Shown here piece after piece: positions 49,101-60,500 of a stretch of 64,000 bases of DNA (position 1 is the first letter of the stretch; the number at the start of each line of letters is the position of its first letter). Source of the DNA: Prunella strophiata. Lineage: Eukaryota > Chordata > Aves > Passeriformes > Prunellidae. The stretch covers positions 744,001 to 808,000 of the forward strand of contig JAZBQD010000028.1 in the NCBI GenBank assembly GCA_036583965.1. Direction: 5' to 3'. A program made the position numbers and the translations under genes. The notes beneath the pieces are model-generated. The model had not been told where the DNA came from. It did not search any database and saw only the letters and a list, made by a program, of their open reading frames with translations.

Positions 49101-52100
49101 TTGAACCTCCTGTGCCCCAGGAATCCTTGACCTCCTGTGCCCCGGGAATCCCGAGCCTCCTGTGCCCCAGGAATCCCGAGCCTCCTGTGCCCCAGGAATC
49201 CCGAGCCTCCTGTGCCCCGGGAATCCTGAACCTCCTGTGCCCCGGGAATCCTTGAACCTCCTGTGCCCCGGGAATCCCGAGCCTCCTGTGCCCCGGGAAT
49301 CCCGAGCCTCCTGTGCCCCGGGAATCCTTGAACCTCCTGTGCCCCGGGAATCCTTGAACCTCCTGTGCCCCAGGAATCCCGAGCCTCCTGTGCCCCGGGA
49401 ATCCTTGAACCTCCTGTGCCCCGGGAATCCCGAGCCTCCTGTGCCCCAGGAATCCTTGAACCTCCTGTGCCCCGGGAATCCCGAGCCTCCTGTGCCCCGG
49501 GAATCCTGAACCTCCTGTGCCCCGGAATCCTTGAACCTCCTGTGCCCCGGGAATCCTTGAGCCTCCTGTGCCCCGGGAATCCTTGAACCTCCTGTGCCCC
49601 GGAATCCTTGAACCTCCTGTGCCCCAGGAATCCTTGAACCTCCTGTGCCCCGGAATCCTTGAACCTCCTGTGCCCCAGGAATCCTTGAACCTCCTGTGCC
49701 CCAGGAATCCTTGAACCTCCTGTGCCCCAGGAATCCTTGAACCTCCTGTGCCCCAGGAATCCCGAGCCTCCTGTGCCCCAGGAATCCTTGAACCTCCTGT
49801 GCCCCAGGAATCCTTGAGCCTCCTGTGCCCCAGGAATCCTTGAACCTCCTGTGCCCCAGGAATCCTTGAACCTCCTGTGCCCCGGGAATCCTGAACCTCC
49901 TGTGCCCCGGGAATCCTGAACCTCCTGTGCCCCGGGAATCCCGAGCCTCCTGTGCCCCAGGAATCCCGAGCCTCCTGTGCCCCAGGAATCCCGAGCCTCC
50001 TGTGCCCCAGGAATCCTTGAACCTCCTGTGCCCCAGGAATCCTTGAACCTCCTGTGCCCCGGAATCCTTGAACCTCCTGTGCCCCAGGAATCCTTGAACC
50101 TCCTGTGCCCCGGGAATCCTGAACCTCCTGTGCCCCAGGAATCCTTGAGCCTCCTGTGCCCCGGAATCCTTGAACCTCCTGTGCCCCAGGAATCCTTGAA
50201 CCTCCTGTGCCCCAGGAATCCTTGAACCTCCTGTGCCCCGGAATCCTTGAACCTCCTGTGCCCCAGGAATCCTTGAACCTCCTGTGCCCCGGAATCCTTG
50301 AACCTCCTGTGCCCCGGAATCCTTGAACCTCCTGTGCCCCGGAATCCTTGAACCTCCTGTGCCCCAGGAATCCTTGAACCTCCTGTGCCCCAGGAATCCT
50401 TGAACCTCCTGTGCCCCAGGAATCCCGAGCCTCCTGTGCCCCAGGAATCCTTGAACCTCCTGTGCCCCAGGAATCCCGAGCCTCCTGTGCCCCAGGAATC
50501 CTTGAACCTCCTGTGCCCCGGGAATCCCGAGCCTCCTGTGCCCCAGGAATCCCGAGCCTCCTGTGCCCCAGGAATCCTTGAACCTCCTGTGCCCCAGGAA
50601 TCCCGAGCCTCCTGTGCCCCGGGAATCCTGAACCTCCTGTGCCCCAGGAATCCTTGAACCTCCTGTGCCCCGGAATCCTTGAACCTCCTGTGCCCCAGGA
50701 ATCCTTGAACCTCCTGTGCCCCGGGAATCCTGAACCTCCTGTGCCCCGGGAATCCTGAACCTCCTGTGCCCCAGGAATCCTTGAGCCTCCTGTGCCCCAG
50801 GAATCCTTGAACCTCCTGTGCCCCGGAATCCTTGAACCTCCTGTGCCCCAGGAATCCTTGAACCTCCTGTGCCCCAGGAATCCTTGAACCTCCTGTGCCC
50901 CGGGAATCCCGAGCCTCCTGTGCCCCAGGAATCCTTGAACCTCCTGTGCCCCAGGAATCCTTGAACCTCCTGTGCCCCGGAATCCTTGAACCTCCTGTGC
51001 CCCAGGAATCCTTGAGCCTCCTGTGCCCCAGGAATCCTTGAACCTCCTGTGCCCCAGGAATCCTTGAACCTCCTGTGCCCCGGAATCCTTGAACCTCCTG
51101 TGCCCCGGGAATCCTGAACCTCCTGTGCCCCAGGAATCCTTGAGCCTCCTGTGCCCCGGAATCCTTGAACCTCCTGTGCCCCGGAATCCTTGAACCTCCT
51201 GTGCCCCGGGAATCCTGAACCTCCTGTGCCCCGGAATCCTTGAACCTCCTGTGCCCCAGGAATCCTTGAACCTCCTGTGCCCCGGGAATCCTGAACCTCC
51301 TGTGCCCCGGAATCCTTGAACCTCCTGTGCCCCGGAATCCTTGAACCTCGGGCCCTGCAGTCGAGAAGACTGTTACCGGGTCCCTGGATCTGTTTGTTGT
51401 TAATGCTATAGTTATTGTGTTTTGTTTGCCTTGCTATACGTACCAGTAAAGAACTGTTATTTCCTATCCTCATATCTTTGCCTGAGAGCCCCTTAATTTC
51501 AAAATTACAATAATTCAGAGGGAGGGGAGGTTTACATTCTCCATTCCAGAGGCTCCTGCCTTCCCTAGCAGACACCTGTCTTTCAAAGCAAGACAATGGT
51601 GCAGCAGGAGAATAAACAGCAGTTTCCTGAAGAAAGCTCTCAGATAGAGTAGTAGATGGAAGACTGGGCAGTTCATTTCACAGGATCATCACTATATGCA
51701 CAATTGAACCATGAAGGGTTCTTGGAATCAGAACTTGGCTAAGAATTTTTCTGGCCTCTTATTACTGGTACTTAAAGACAATTGAGATGTTTCATTACAC
51801 AAAGGAAACTTATTCTTGTACTCCCCAATTCCATTAGACAACTATTTCTTTATCACTTTCCTGGGAACGCCTTCATCATTTCCACAGCTTTCCACCAGAT
51901 CTTTGCAAGTGTGGAGTAATTCCATTTTACAAAGGAATCCAATCCTACAGAAAGCTTCTAGGAGCATGGAAGGACTCAGCACTCCTAGCATATCACAAGC
52001 ACCTGCTTATAAAATAATTAACTACCTACCACACAGCTTGCCCATGCCTGCTTTTGAGTAGCAGAACTTAATTTATGACTATCAGTTAGAAGCAAGTATT

Positions 52101-53625
52101 TAGAAATACATTTTTCTCTACTTGCCTTGTACCAGACTGAACTTTCAACTCCTCAGCCCTTTTGCAAATTGATCCATCTACATTTGCATTAAAGCTTATT
52201 TTGAGAACAAATTAATACTGTTGATCCCATTACTTACACGATGTGGAATGGAGTAACTTAAATCTGTAAACACATATTTTGCAGTTTCAGTTCCTTCAAG
52301 GACTTTGTCTTCTGCTAAGATATCATCAATTGGCTCTCGTTCATTCAAAACAGGGGGCATGATTAGTTTTGTTTTAGCTTCCTCAATGGCTTTTCTTGTG
52401 GCCTTGTAGGGGGGAAAAAGAAGTAGTTTAATTTTACCATTAAAAATATCATCCTATTGGAAAGATAATATACAATTTGGGGACAAATATTTTCATTTAG
52501 AGAAGCTTGTTTTTTTTCTTCTGCAGTTGAGAAAAAATGAGACACCAATTCCACCTCTAGGTAGGTGAATTTCATGTAAACAATTTACCACTACTAAAAC
52601 CTGGACAAAATGCTGGAAGAAGTTACAAAGCTACAACGGACAAACTATTGCAAACACCAAGATCATTTCAGGTGTTTTTCCATGGTAAATTTCCCCCAAA
52701 GCACAAACCACAACCACGAGTTTGTATATAGCTCTAATTGTGGCTTACAGCAGAACTGGCTTAAATCAGACCCTTTGTCATCTTGAATGAAGTCAAACCA
52801 GAGGGAAGAGGGAAAAAAAAAAAGTAGTCAAAGAATTCCCAGGGCTATAACGTAAATATCGGATGAAGGATGAGTTAGGAAGCATAACAGGGTAATAAAG
52901 AGAAACTGTCACTTAGATTTCCTTCTATATTCCATCAAAATCGCACAGAACTGCACAAACCAAGCTATTGCAAGTGAAGAAACACTGATTTAGGGAATAA
53001 TCTGAAACAAAGTAAAGAAACCAGAATGTTTTCAAACACAGCAGTAAGGAAGGTAGAAATATGGGCTATTACAGGTATTTTGCTAAAATCAACACTTACT
53101 TCCGAAGGAAGCAGAGCAGCCTACCTCTTCCAGCTGAGCTTCAGTCATCAGCTTGTAGTGGGGCGGCTTGAGGCCCTTCTTCACAGGCCGGAACACCTTG
53201 TGCAGGTCGAGTCCCGTCATTTTGTACAGCAGTGTCTGAACCGCTTCGTCCGTGAACGCGGGCTTGGGCTGGGCGGCCTTTCCTTCTGCGGGAGAGGGCA
53301 CACGCTGTTACCCGGGGGCTGAGGGGACGGCCACGGTTACCGAGGGGACACCCCCTGCCCTCACGGCTCCTCCCGCCCCGCCGGACCCTCCGCAGCCCCA
53401 CACCCGCCCCGACTCGCATCCTCCGCAGGGGGACCGCAGCCGCCCACCAACACGCGGAGCGGCTGGGCCCCGCGGCCGGAGCAGCCGGGATTGCTCTGGG
53501 GGCGCCCCCGGGTCCCCTCGCGTACCGCCCGCATCCGCGGCCAGCGCCCGCCGCGCGGGGAGCGCCCAGAGCGCCCGCAGCCGCGCGGGGAGCGCCGCCG
53601 TGCCCCGCGCCCCGAGCGCCGCCAT
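43192..53625 (-). CDS. MRPS22: MRPS22, mitochondrial small ribosomal subunit protein mS22
   Basis: Metazoan-specific mitoribosomal protein imported into mitochondria. Exons in transcript order: 53526-53625, 53125-53285, 52238-52402, 46376-46519, 45812-45895, 44729-44874, 43532-43640, 43192-43284. Their 1002 bp give 333 residues, against 360 in human, and every junction is GT-AG with consistent phase. The start [20 protein letters not shown] is Ala/Arg-rich, as expected of a mitochondrial presequence. Conserved blocks follow: [71 protein letters not shown] and [15 protein letters not shown]. It ends [10 protein letters not shown]. The start codon was chosen because it lies in a TISU motif at the CpG island and fits the human MA-LG start. 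The gene is convergent with COPB2. Intron 3 holds a 4.6 kb expanded LTR. Confidence 0.95.
43285..46375 (-). other. MRPS22: MRPS22 introns 4-7
   Basis: Ordinary intron sequence of 0.25-1.1 kb between the exons listed for MRPS22. No additional gene, RNA gene or clear repeat was recognised. Confidence 0.55.
47029..51595 (+). mobile_element. ERV-type solo LTR with 5 bp target-site duplication, containing a 4 kb minisatellite
   Basis: The element starts TGTTGGGGGGTTGGG and ends TTTCAAAGCAAGACA, giving TG...CA termini. It is flanked on both sides by ATGGT (47024-47028 and 51596-51600), a perfect 5 bp duplication as produced by ERVL-like integration. About 280 bp of left and 245 bp of right LTR sequence surround the tandem array. 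The right part contains an AGTAAA-like signal (CAGTAAAGAACTGTTATT), suggesting plus orientation, antisense to MRPS22. No viral gene remains between the ends. Confidence 0.8.
47308..51350. repeat. 24-27 bp minisatellite, about 155 copies, inside the LTR
   Basis: The unit is about 26 bp, starting GGAATCCTTGAACCTCCTGT and ending GCCCCG or GCCCCA. Shorter variants carry CCCGAGCC, CCTGAACC or CCCCGGAATCC. Variants are mixed on the left; the right part (from about 49500) is dominated by 25-26 bp units and local higher-order blocks. The 1439-codon minus-strand frame through it is a by-product of the repeat, not a gene. Confidence 0.97.
51601..52237 (-). other. MRPS22: MRPS22 intron 3 remainder
   Basis: AT-rich intron sequence between the LTR and exon 3. 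Nothing else recognised. Confidence 0.5.
52403..53124 (-). other. MRPS22: MRPS22 intron 2
   Basis: AT-rich intron with no recognised gene or repeat. Confidence 0.5.
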
Positions 53626-53720
53626 CTTCGCTCCCGCCCCTTCCCGCCGCGCGGCGCGCCGGGAAACGGAGTCACGGAGCCGCGGAGCGGCCTGAGCGGG
53701 CAGGAACCCAGCGGGACCAG
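53290..53720 (-). promoter_or_regulatory. MRPS22: MRPS22 CpG-island promoter and first exon
   Basis: Dense CpG and CCGCCC/CGCGG content surrounds the MRPS22 start codon. No TATA box is visible. The promoter is inferred to lie within roughly 50-100 bp upstream (higher coordinates) of 53625. Confidence 0.7.
53618..53629 (-). promoter_or_regulatory. MRPS22: TISU element at the MRPS22 start codon
   Basis: The minus strand reads GAAGATGGCGGC, a perfect match to the TISU consensus SAASATGGCGGC. TISU combines a YY1 site with the start codon in genes with very short 5' leaders, many of them mitochondrial. It implies transcription begins only some 10-30 bases upstream. Confidence 0.75.
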
Positions 53721-53804
53721 CGAGCCCGACTCCTCCTGGCCCTGCACAGCAGTCACACCCTGTGCCAAGAGTCACATCGTGTGTCGAGAGTCGCACTCTG
53801 TGCC

Positions 53805-54065
53805 TGACAGCGTTGTCCAAATGATTCTTGAACTCAGACAGGCGCTGTGACTACTGCCTTGCAGAGCCTGTTCCAGTGCCCAGCCACTCTGGGTGCAAAA
53901 CCTTTTCGTGATATCCAGCCTAAACCTCCCCTGACACAGGTTCAAGCCGTTCTCTCGGGTCTTGTCACTGGTCGCCAGAGAGCAGAGATCAGTGCCTGCC
54001 CCTCCGCTTCCCCTCATGAGGAAGCTGTGGATTGCTACGAGGTCTCCCCCGAGTCTCCTCCAGGC
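53805..54065 (-). mobile_element. CR1 LINE fragment upstream of the MRPS22 promoter
   Basis: On the plus strand the blocks GCAGAGCCTGTTCCAGTGCC, ATATCCAGCCTAAACCTCCC, CTCGGGTCTTGTCACTGGTC and CAGAGATCAGTGCCTGCCCC are the reverse complement of an avian CR1 3' region. The element therefore lies on the minus strand, its 3' side facing the MRPS22 promoter. Confidence 0.88.
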
Positions 54066-54530
54066 GCAGGGGAGACGCGCGGTCCCGCGGCACTGTCCCC
54101 GAGGCCAAGGGCCAGAGCGTTGCTGCTCCCGGCGCGTTTGTGCCATGAAAGCGCTGCTGAGGGCCTGGGGAGGGCGGGAGCCCGTTCTGCGGCTGTGGCA
54201 CAAGCCCGGCAGGAGCGCGGGGTGCCCGGCTCCTTCAGCCGCCCAGGACACGGAGCAGGGTTGCGGGCTCCCTTCCTTAGCGGGAGGTCTCCGTAGTAAG
54301 AAAAACTGTGGAATTGAGGCCACCGTGCGGGATTACAGCGCTGTTTACCCGCGGGGCCGGAGGGCTGAGGGCGGCAGGCTGCCCCAGAGGGAGGAACACG
54401 TTGGGAATCCGCGCATTAAACCCCACCTTGCTTCTTCTGTGCCCAGAGCCACCTGTACTGTGCGGGGCACCGGCCTCGTCAGCCCGGCCGCGGCTTCACT
54501 GCCGCAGGTAGTGAGGAATTGCTTACCCTC
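54066..54530. other. GC-rich flank of the MRPS22 CpG island
   Basis: CpG-rich sequence beyond the CR1 fragment. Overlapping open frames on both strands match nothing I recognise. It could hold a divergent non-coding transcript, but no signal proves it. Confidence 0.4.
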
Positions 54531-57500
54531 ATGTTCAAGAAGCTTTAAAGCTTTTGTGAAGAAATAAAATACATAACTGCACTTAACCATAAAACCAAAA
54601 TTAGCTTTATACTCAATAAGTATGACATATCGGCTCTAATGTCTGTGAAGAGGGGATACTGACTTCTTATAACTGGGCCTGTTTCAGGGGGTTGAAAGTT
54701 TATTATGACTTGAAGTTTATTTATTCTAGTTGGTCTGTATATCTTCTATTGTGAATTTCAGTCTTACAGACTGTGCTTAGGGGGGTGTGAAACAGAATTT
54801 GATCTTAAAGGTCTTTTCCAGTCCTGATTATTCTACTATTCTCTTATCAGCCGGCAAGTCTGTGTCCAAGAGCCCAGAACACCTCATGTTCCTCAATATC
54901 GAAGCCATGAATCAATGCAAGCTGGCTCCTGCCTTCCCACTGAAACAGGAAAGATTTAATCTCCAGGAGGGGTAACACAAGCAAGGTGCTTATGTTCTGT
55001 AGATCTGCAATTGTTTTAGACTTTAGAGGGTTGTTCATTGCTTTGCCAGACCAAAGTCTAAGTTATTCTATTTTTGAAAATGATGATTGAAGTCTGGGAG
55101 AAAAATGAAGGCTTTTAAACATATATTGGTTTTAGTTAAAATAAAATTAATTATCAGCTAAAAAAAGTGTATTGTTTCTTATACTTCACCTTTTTTTGTA
55201 CCAGGGAGTATTCCTGTTTTTCTCAGCCTTATATCCAAACACGTGCTCTGGGTTGAATTTAACATTCAGGCTTTTCAATATCCTGGCCTTGTCAGGAAGG
55301 TTGCAGGAGGTTATGTTCTTCTCATATTTGCCTTGCTACAACTAAGTTGAAATTACTGGGTATTGCAGAGGGCAAATGAAACCCTTAATATTATTTTAAT
55401 GTAATTTTGTGCAGAATTTATTTAAATAATGCTAAGAAAATGAAAAATAATTTTGATGAAATGGAGAAGGTGTTGTTTTTCAATTCTTGCATGGAAGATC
55501 TCTGGAGTGAGAGCTATACCCTATAAGGGAATTGGGAAGTTATTTGGCGACTTGCCTAAAAGCCACTTCAGACCTGTTCATGAGTTTGGATGGCAAGCCA
55601 ACGTCCATTTTAATTCACAGAAGTGCTTAGAAAAACAACATAACTTATTGGGCAATATCCAGGGGAGGTTAAATTCACATTCAGTCTGTACTGGAGTAGT
55701 AACAGCTGCTGTGAGGATTAACCTTTTTGGCTGGTGGGATGAAAGGAAATCTAACTAACTATACCGTAGATGGAAGTATAGCAGGTTAATATAATTTATA
55801 AAGTAGGATCATTTATAATGGGTAGGTTGGTTATATTTTATGGTGGTTTAAATTTGTACTGAAGTAACAGCTTTAAGTAGGATATTTTATACATTTATAG
55901 TTAAAAATGTAACACCAGCTTGAAGAATCGGTGGTGTAAAAAATCAATAATGAAATAAAGAATCTTTCTGAGCTTTTGTTATTATTTTCAATGCATCCCA
56001 GGACAGTTGCTGTTGGAAAATTACTACCATCTGATGATGGGTGGATGTCCCTAGTGAAACCCATTGGTGGTCCAAATCTGGATTCTACTGGGAAAGTATC
56101 TATACAAAATCACCTGCACAGTTGGCATTAATTTCCTTTTTGTAGGGAGTTTCAGGAGATCAGATGGCTGCTGAGAGTGCACCAGTTGGTTGAGATCTCA
56201 GAGAAAGAGGAGACAAATGAGGAGTTTAGGAGCTTGTGTTGTTGCTTTGCCTACTTAATTGATAAAATAAGGGGCTGTAGTTTACTAGTCTTCCTGAGCC
56301 ATAAATGTCAAATTAGTGGTGAGAAGTTGTTCAGAAGGAAGAATTCTTTCTTGGAAAAAATGCAGAGAACTTACAAAGTGTCAGGTTTGGTAACTGTGCA
56401 TCCAATTGTTATGGGAAGAGCACAGAGTGAACCCAGTCAGGCTGTGCATGTGCTTCACAGTTGATGGCGTGACCTCTTTAGAGATAATAGTTGGTTCTCT
56501 TGATCCTGATAAAAAAAATCTGGCAATGCTGTGGAACATTTTTCCGAAAGACACAATGGACCAGGTTGGAAGCTCTTTTTACTAAACCTGCATGGATTAG
56601 TCTGAAGATAAATTATTTTTTCCAGAGAAGGCATAGAGTGCTGATGTAGGAGAGGTGACACAAACCTTATTATATCATCAAACTAGTTTTAAGAGGAATT
56701 AAATGCTACACATGGTTTGATTTCACCATGTACATTGAGGGAGAGGGTAGTTTTTGCTAAAATTGTTGAAGTTGTCATTTTCAGTAGGATTGGCTATTTT
56801 CAGGGTTGCCCACTGAACCTCAGGCCCTGGAGCTCAGCTGCAGCATTCTCACCCTGTGTGCCAGCTGCCTTCTGCTGCTGCAGACATCCCCAGGGAGAGA
56901 GCCTGAGGAAACGTGATGCAAAAAGCTCCCAGAGCTGTTCCTTTGGTGCTGTCACTTTAGCAAGTGCTCCCAGTCAGCAGAGGTTGAAGACCAAATGCTG
57001 CTCGAGGTTTTATTTGTGCTGTGACTATTTGACTACTGTGTTTCCAATTCGAAGGGGAAATGGCAAAGCAGGAGGGATTATCCATGCTCTTTATTTTCAG
57101 TTTTCAGCCTTGTTTCAGCCACGCTTGCCCTGTGCTCTGTGCTGTGTTCCTGTGGGCCACAGCGGGGCAGGAGCGAGGGCTTAGAGCAAGGGAAGTGCCT
57201 GAGGAGCTGCAGCGGGTAATGTAAATAAACTGTTTTCATTAATGACCCACATTTGCCTCTGTCTCGCATAAAGCTGCCATAATCTCACTTTAATAATGAT
57301 AAATTAGATACACACAAAGACCGTCTCCAGTAGTTGAGATGACATACATTATTTACAGTAGGGATATAAATCCCACTTCAGTTTATATTGTTTTCTTTGC
57401 TACACTATAAGGGCTTGAGCCAAAGCCCATTAAAGTCCTTTCCTGACTTCTGTGGGCTCTGAATTAGGGGTCCCTATTTTTCAAATTAATTTTATTATTC

Positions 57501-60500
57501 CTTTCTCCTCTTGTAATACTTATCTTTTAAAAATAGTAGTCAAGGAAAGAAATAATAGTACATACTCAGTATTATTCAAAGTAAGGTATGGTTTCAGTAA
57601 TTGTTTTTTTTCCCCATTCTTAATAGTTTTTAACCCCCCTCTACATTCCATCACTATTTCAAGTCCTGTCCTTCTGAATCCAAGTGCTTGCCAGGGCACT
57701 GTGAACTAAATCTGGTGTGCAGCACAAACTGTTATGTGTGGGCAGTTGAGATGTGTCTGATCCCTTTGTTTTCACAGGAGAAGGAAGAGCAATAATCTTG
57801 GCAGATTTGTGGGTTTGTTTTGTTCTTTGAGCACAGGAAAATTAGGAGAAGATGGCACCCTCCAATTCAAAGATTAATTATAATATTTTCCTTCTTTCCT
57901 GTTGCTAGCACAAGTAGCCAATACCTTGTTCTCATAACTGTACTTTTATCTGTCTTTCACTGAAACATGACACCTGAGAGAATCTTCTGAAACCAAAACT
58001 GTCCAAATTAAACCTAGATGTGTGTTGTGTGTATTGCCTGGCCTGTTGCCAAAGGTTTCATAAAAATCTAAATCTCATGTGTCTACTAGTTACACTTTGT
58101 CATTTTTTGTCATCCTTACAAAGAAGCCTGGAGGTCTGGTTTTCCTGTTTTTTTAAATCCAAGTTTCATCTGGGCTATTGTCTCATTTTATGGTTTTTAA
58201 TTTCATTCTTTTATCAATGAATTTACCTGGCAAAGAAGCACATCCTCCTAGTTATAAACTGTTTTAATGCCCTTCAATAGTAACTGCCAAGTTTTGTTTC
58301 TTCCAGCCTGTTCTTGATTTTATTAATGGGCAACCACTTGACTCTTCAATTGCCTCAGAAGGTGAATATATTTGTCTGCTTGTGACTTGTAACAGTTGAA
58401 TACATTATTTTTTTTCTCCAAAACTGCTTCCATTCTATAATTTTTTTGTTCATTTTTTTCCACTTTAAAGAGCAATTGCTTCATACCAACCATCTTGTTG
58501 CTTAGTGATGCCAAGAAACTACTCTCAAGTTCTTTTTCCATCTGAGACTCATCTGTCTGGGATTCTTTTACAATTTCACTTCTCCTTTTATGCAATTATT
58601 TTTCTTAAGTCTTCTAATTGTTCTTCATAGTACCCCTAAGCCTTCCTTCTTCATATTACTTTAAATTCATCTGGGTTTATTAGGATTTGTTTTGTCACCT
58701 TGGTTCTTCTTTTGTCTTTCCTCAAATGAATATTTTGTGGAAATAGCTCCTATTTAACAGTCTGCACTTTTTAATTTACTTGGTTGTTGTTGATAATAGC
58801 AATGTGTACCTTTGGCTTGCTATCATATATATAAATAGACTGCATGATAGGGCCAACTTTTTAACTATTTCATACCAATATCACACTGTTTAAAATAGAA
58901 TCACCTCTTTTTTAAAGATGGCACTGGAGATGTGTTTGTGTGTATGGTTTTTATCTTGTTTTTTTCTTATTTGTTCCTTTGGATCCAGATTGTAATACAA
59001 ATTATATTTGCTTAGGCGAAACCCACTTTGCATTTTAAAAAGTCATTTTAAAGACAAGATCCTGGGGGTCTGACAGAAAAGCTAAACCAGCTGTGCTCTC
59101 CAGGACAAACAACACATAAATCTACACTCTCTTCAGGATCAAATAAGTGAAATAAAAGTCTCAGAAAGTAAAAGATATTTTTATCTCACAGAAGCAGAGC
59201 TAAAAGAATTTTGTGTCAGTTAAAATCTTAGCCATTCCTGTTAGACTTGTAAAATCCAACATTTTTTATTTTTATTTTAAGCAGAAGCATTTTCATTTGC
59301 TAATCAAACAGTTCTATTTACCTGTTTGATATGAAGGTTGACTTTAGGTCCAAGAAAAAATGGTTATTCAGCTCTTTAGTGAAGACCTAGTCTCACAAGA
59401 ATACTTTCCATTTGTGTTTGTTCTAACTGATTTGCTTAAGTAGAAAGAAAGCAAGAAAATCCTAGAAGACAAACCAGAAATATCATTAATTTGGTCAGAT
59501 AGTTGCCAGATTATTTCCTGCATTTATTTCCAAGTAAGCCTCTTGACATTTTATTAGCTCACTGGAGCTAATAGGAAGGCTCCCATCCAGTTTTGGACAA
59601 ACTGTCTGATTGGAGAAAAAGATGTCACCAGATGATTTCCAGAAGAGCCACGGCAAAAAATTATTCAGCTGGTGCTATCCCTGCTGTATTTGGGACAAAA
59701 TATCTATGTATGTTCTTCATAAATTGTTTTAAACCTGTGCACTGAGGAAGCAATTGCATTTATGCTTCTGGGGGTTTTCAGAGAGTGTTTCTGGGTAGAG
59801 CCCTGCATCTCCACAGGGTTTTCTCCTGCATGCCCTGCATGCTGCCCACAGCATTCTGCAGAAATGGATGGAATGGGCACTAACAGATGTCAGGGTTTGT
59901 ACACTGGGGCAGAACAAGTGCTGGCATTTTGTGAAGGCACATATTGCATATCTTAATACATAATGTAGCTGGGCAGCTGGAGGGATCTAGTAGTGTTTTT
60001 ATTAAATGTTTTAAGGGGGAAAAGCCAGCAGACAGCCAAGCATGGCAGGGGAAATATTACTGACAGAAACATAAAACACAGGCCTGACTCTGCCCTGTGC
60101 ACAGTGTAGGGTATCCCCATTGTCAGAGGGATGAGTATGGGCCTACACAGAGCAGGGAATTCTTTCATTGTTGGGGAAGGGGATAAAAAACAACCCTACA
60201 GCAAACAAGTAGACTGAAAATTAAAGTAAAAAATGAAAAGTGCTACAAGTCCAACTGTTTTTGTCTGGTTAGATCTTTTTTATTTGTTTAATTTTTTTAC
60301 AACTGCACAGGAAAAGGGAATGTCTTGGTCTTCCCTTTTATTTACCTGTTTCTGGGCAGGCTGTCTCTGATTCCTCCCCTTATACCCACTCCAAATACAC
60401 ACATTATATCTTTTCATAAACACCTTCAGTATATTTCCAAGTGAAAACAATTAATCAATCTTCTTTTTTGTTATTGAGCTGAGTAGAGTCAGAAAGGGAC

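Noticed and set aside
47277..51596. Minus-strand open frame of 1439 codons with a collagen-like GFPGHRR pattern
   Set aside because: It lies wholly within the LTR minisatellite and has no domain, splice structure or non-repeat coding part.
53252..54567. Overlapping Arg/Pro/Ala-rich frames on both strands near the MRPS22 CpG island
   Set aside because: GC-rich sequence has few stop codons. Part of the stretch is a CR1 fragment and part is the antisense of MRPS22 exons 1-2.
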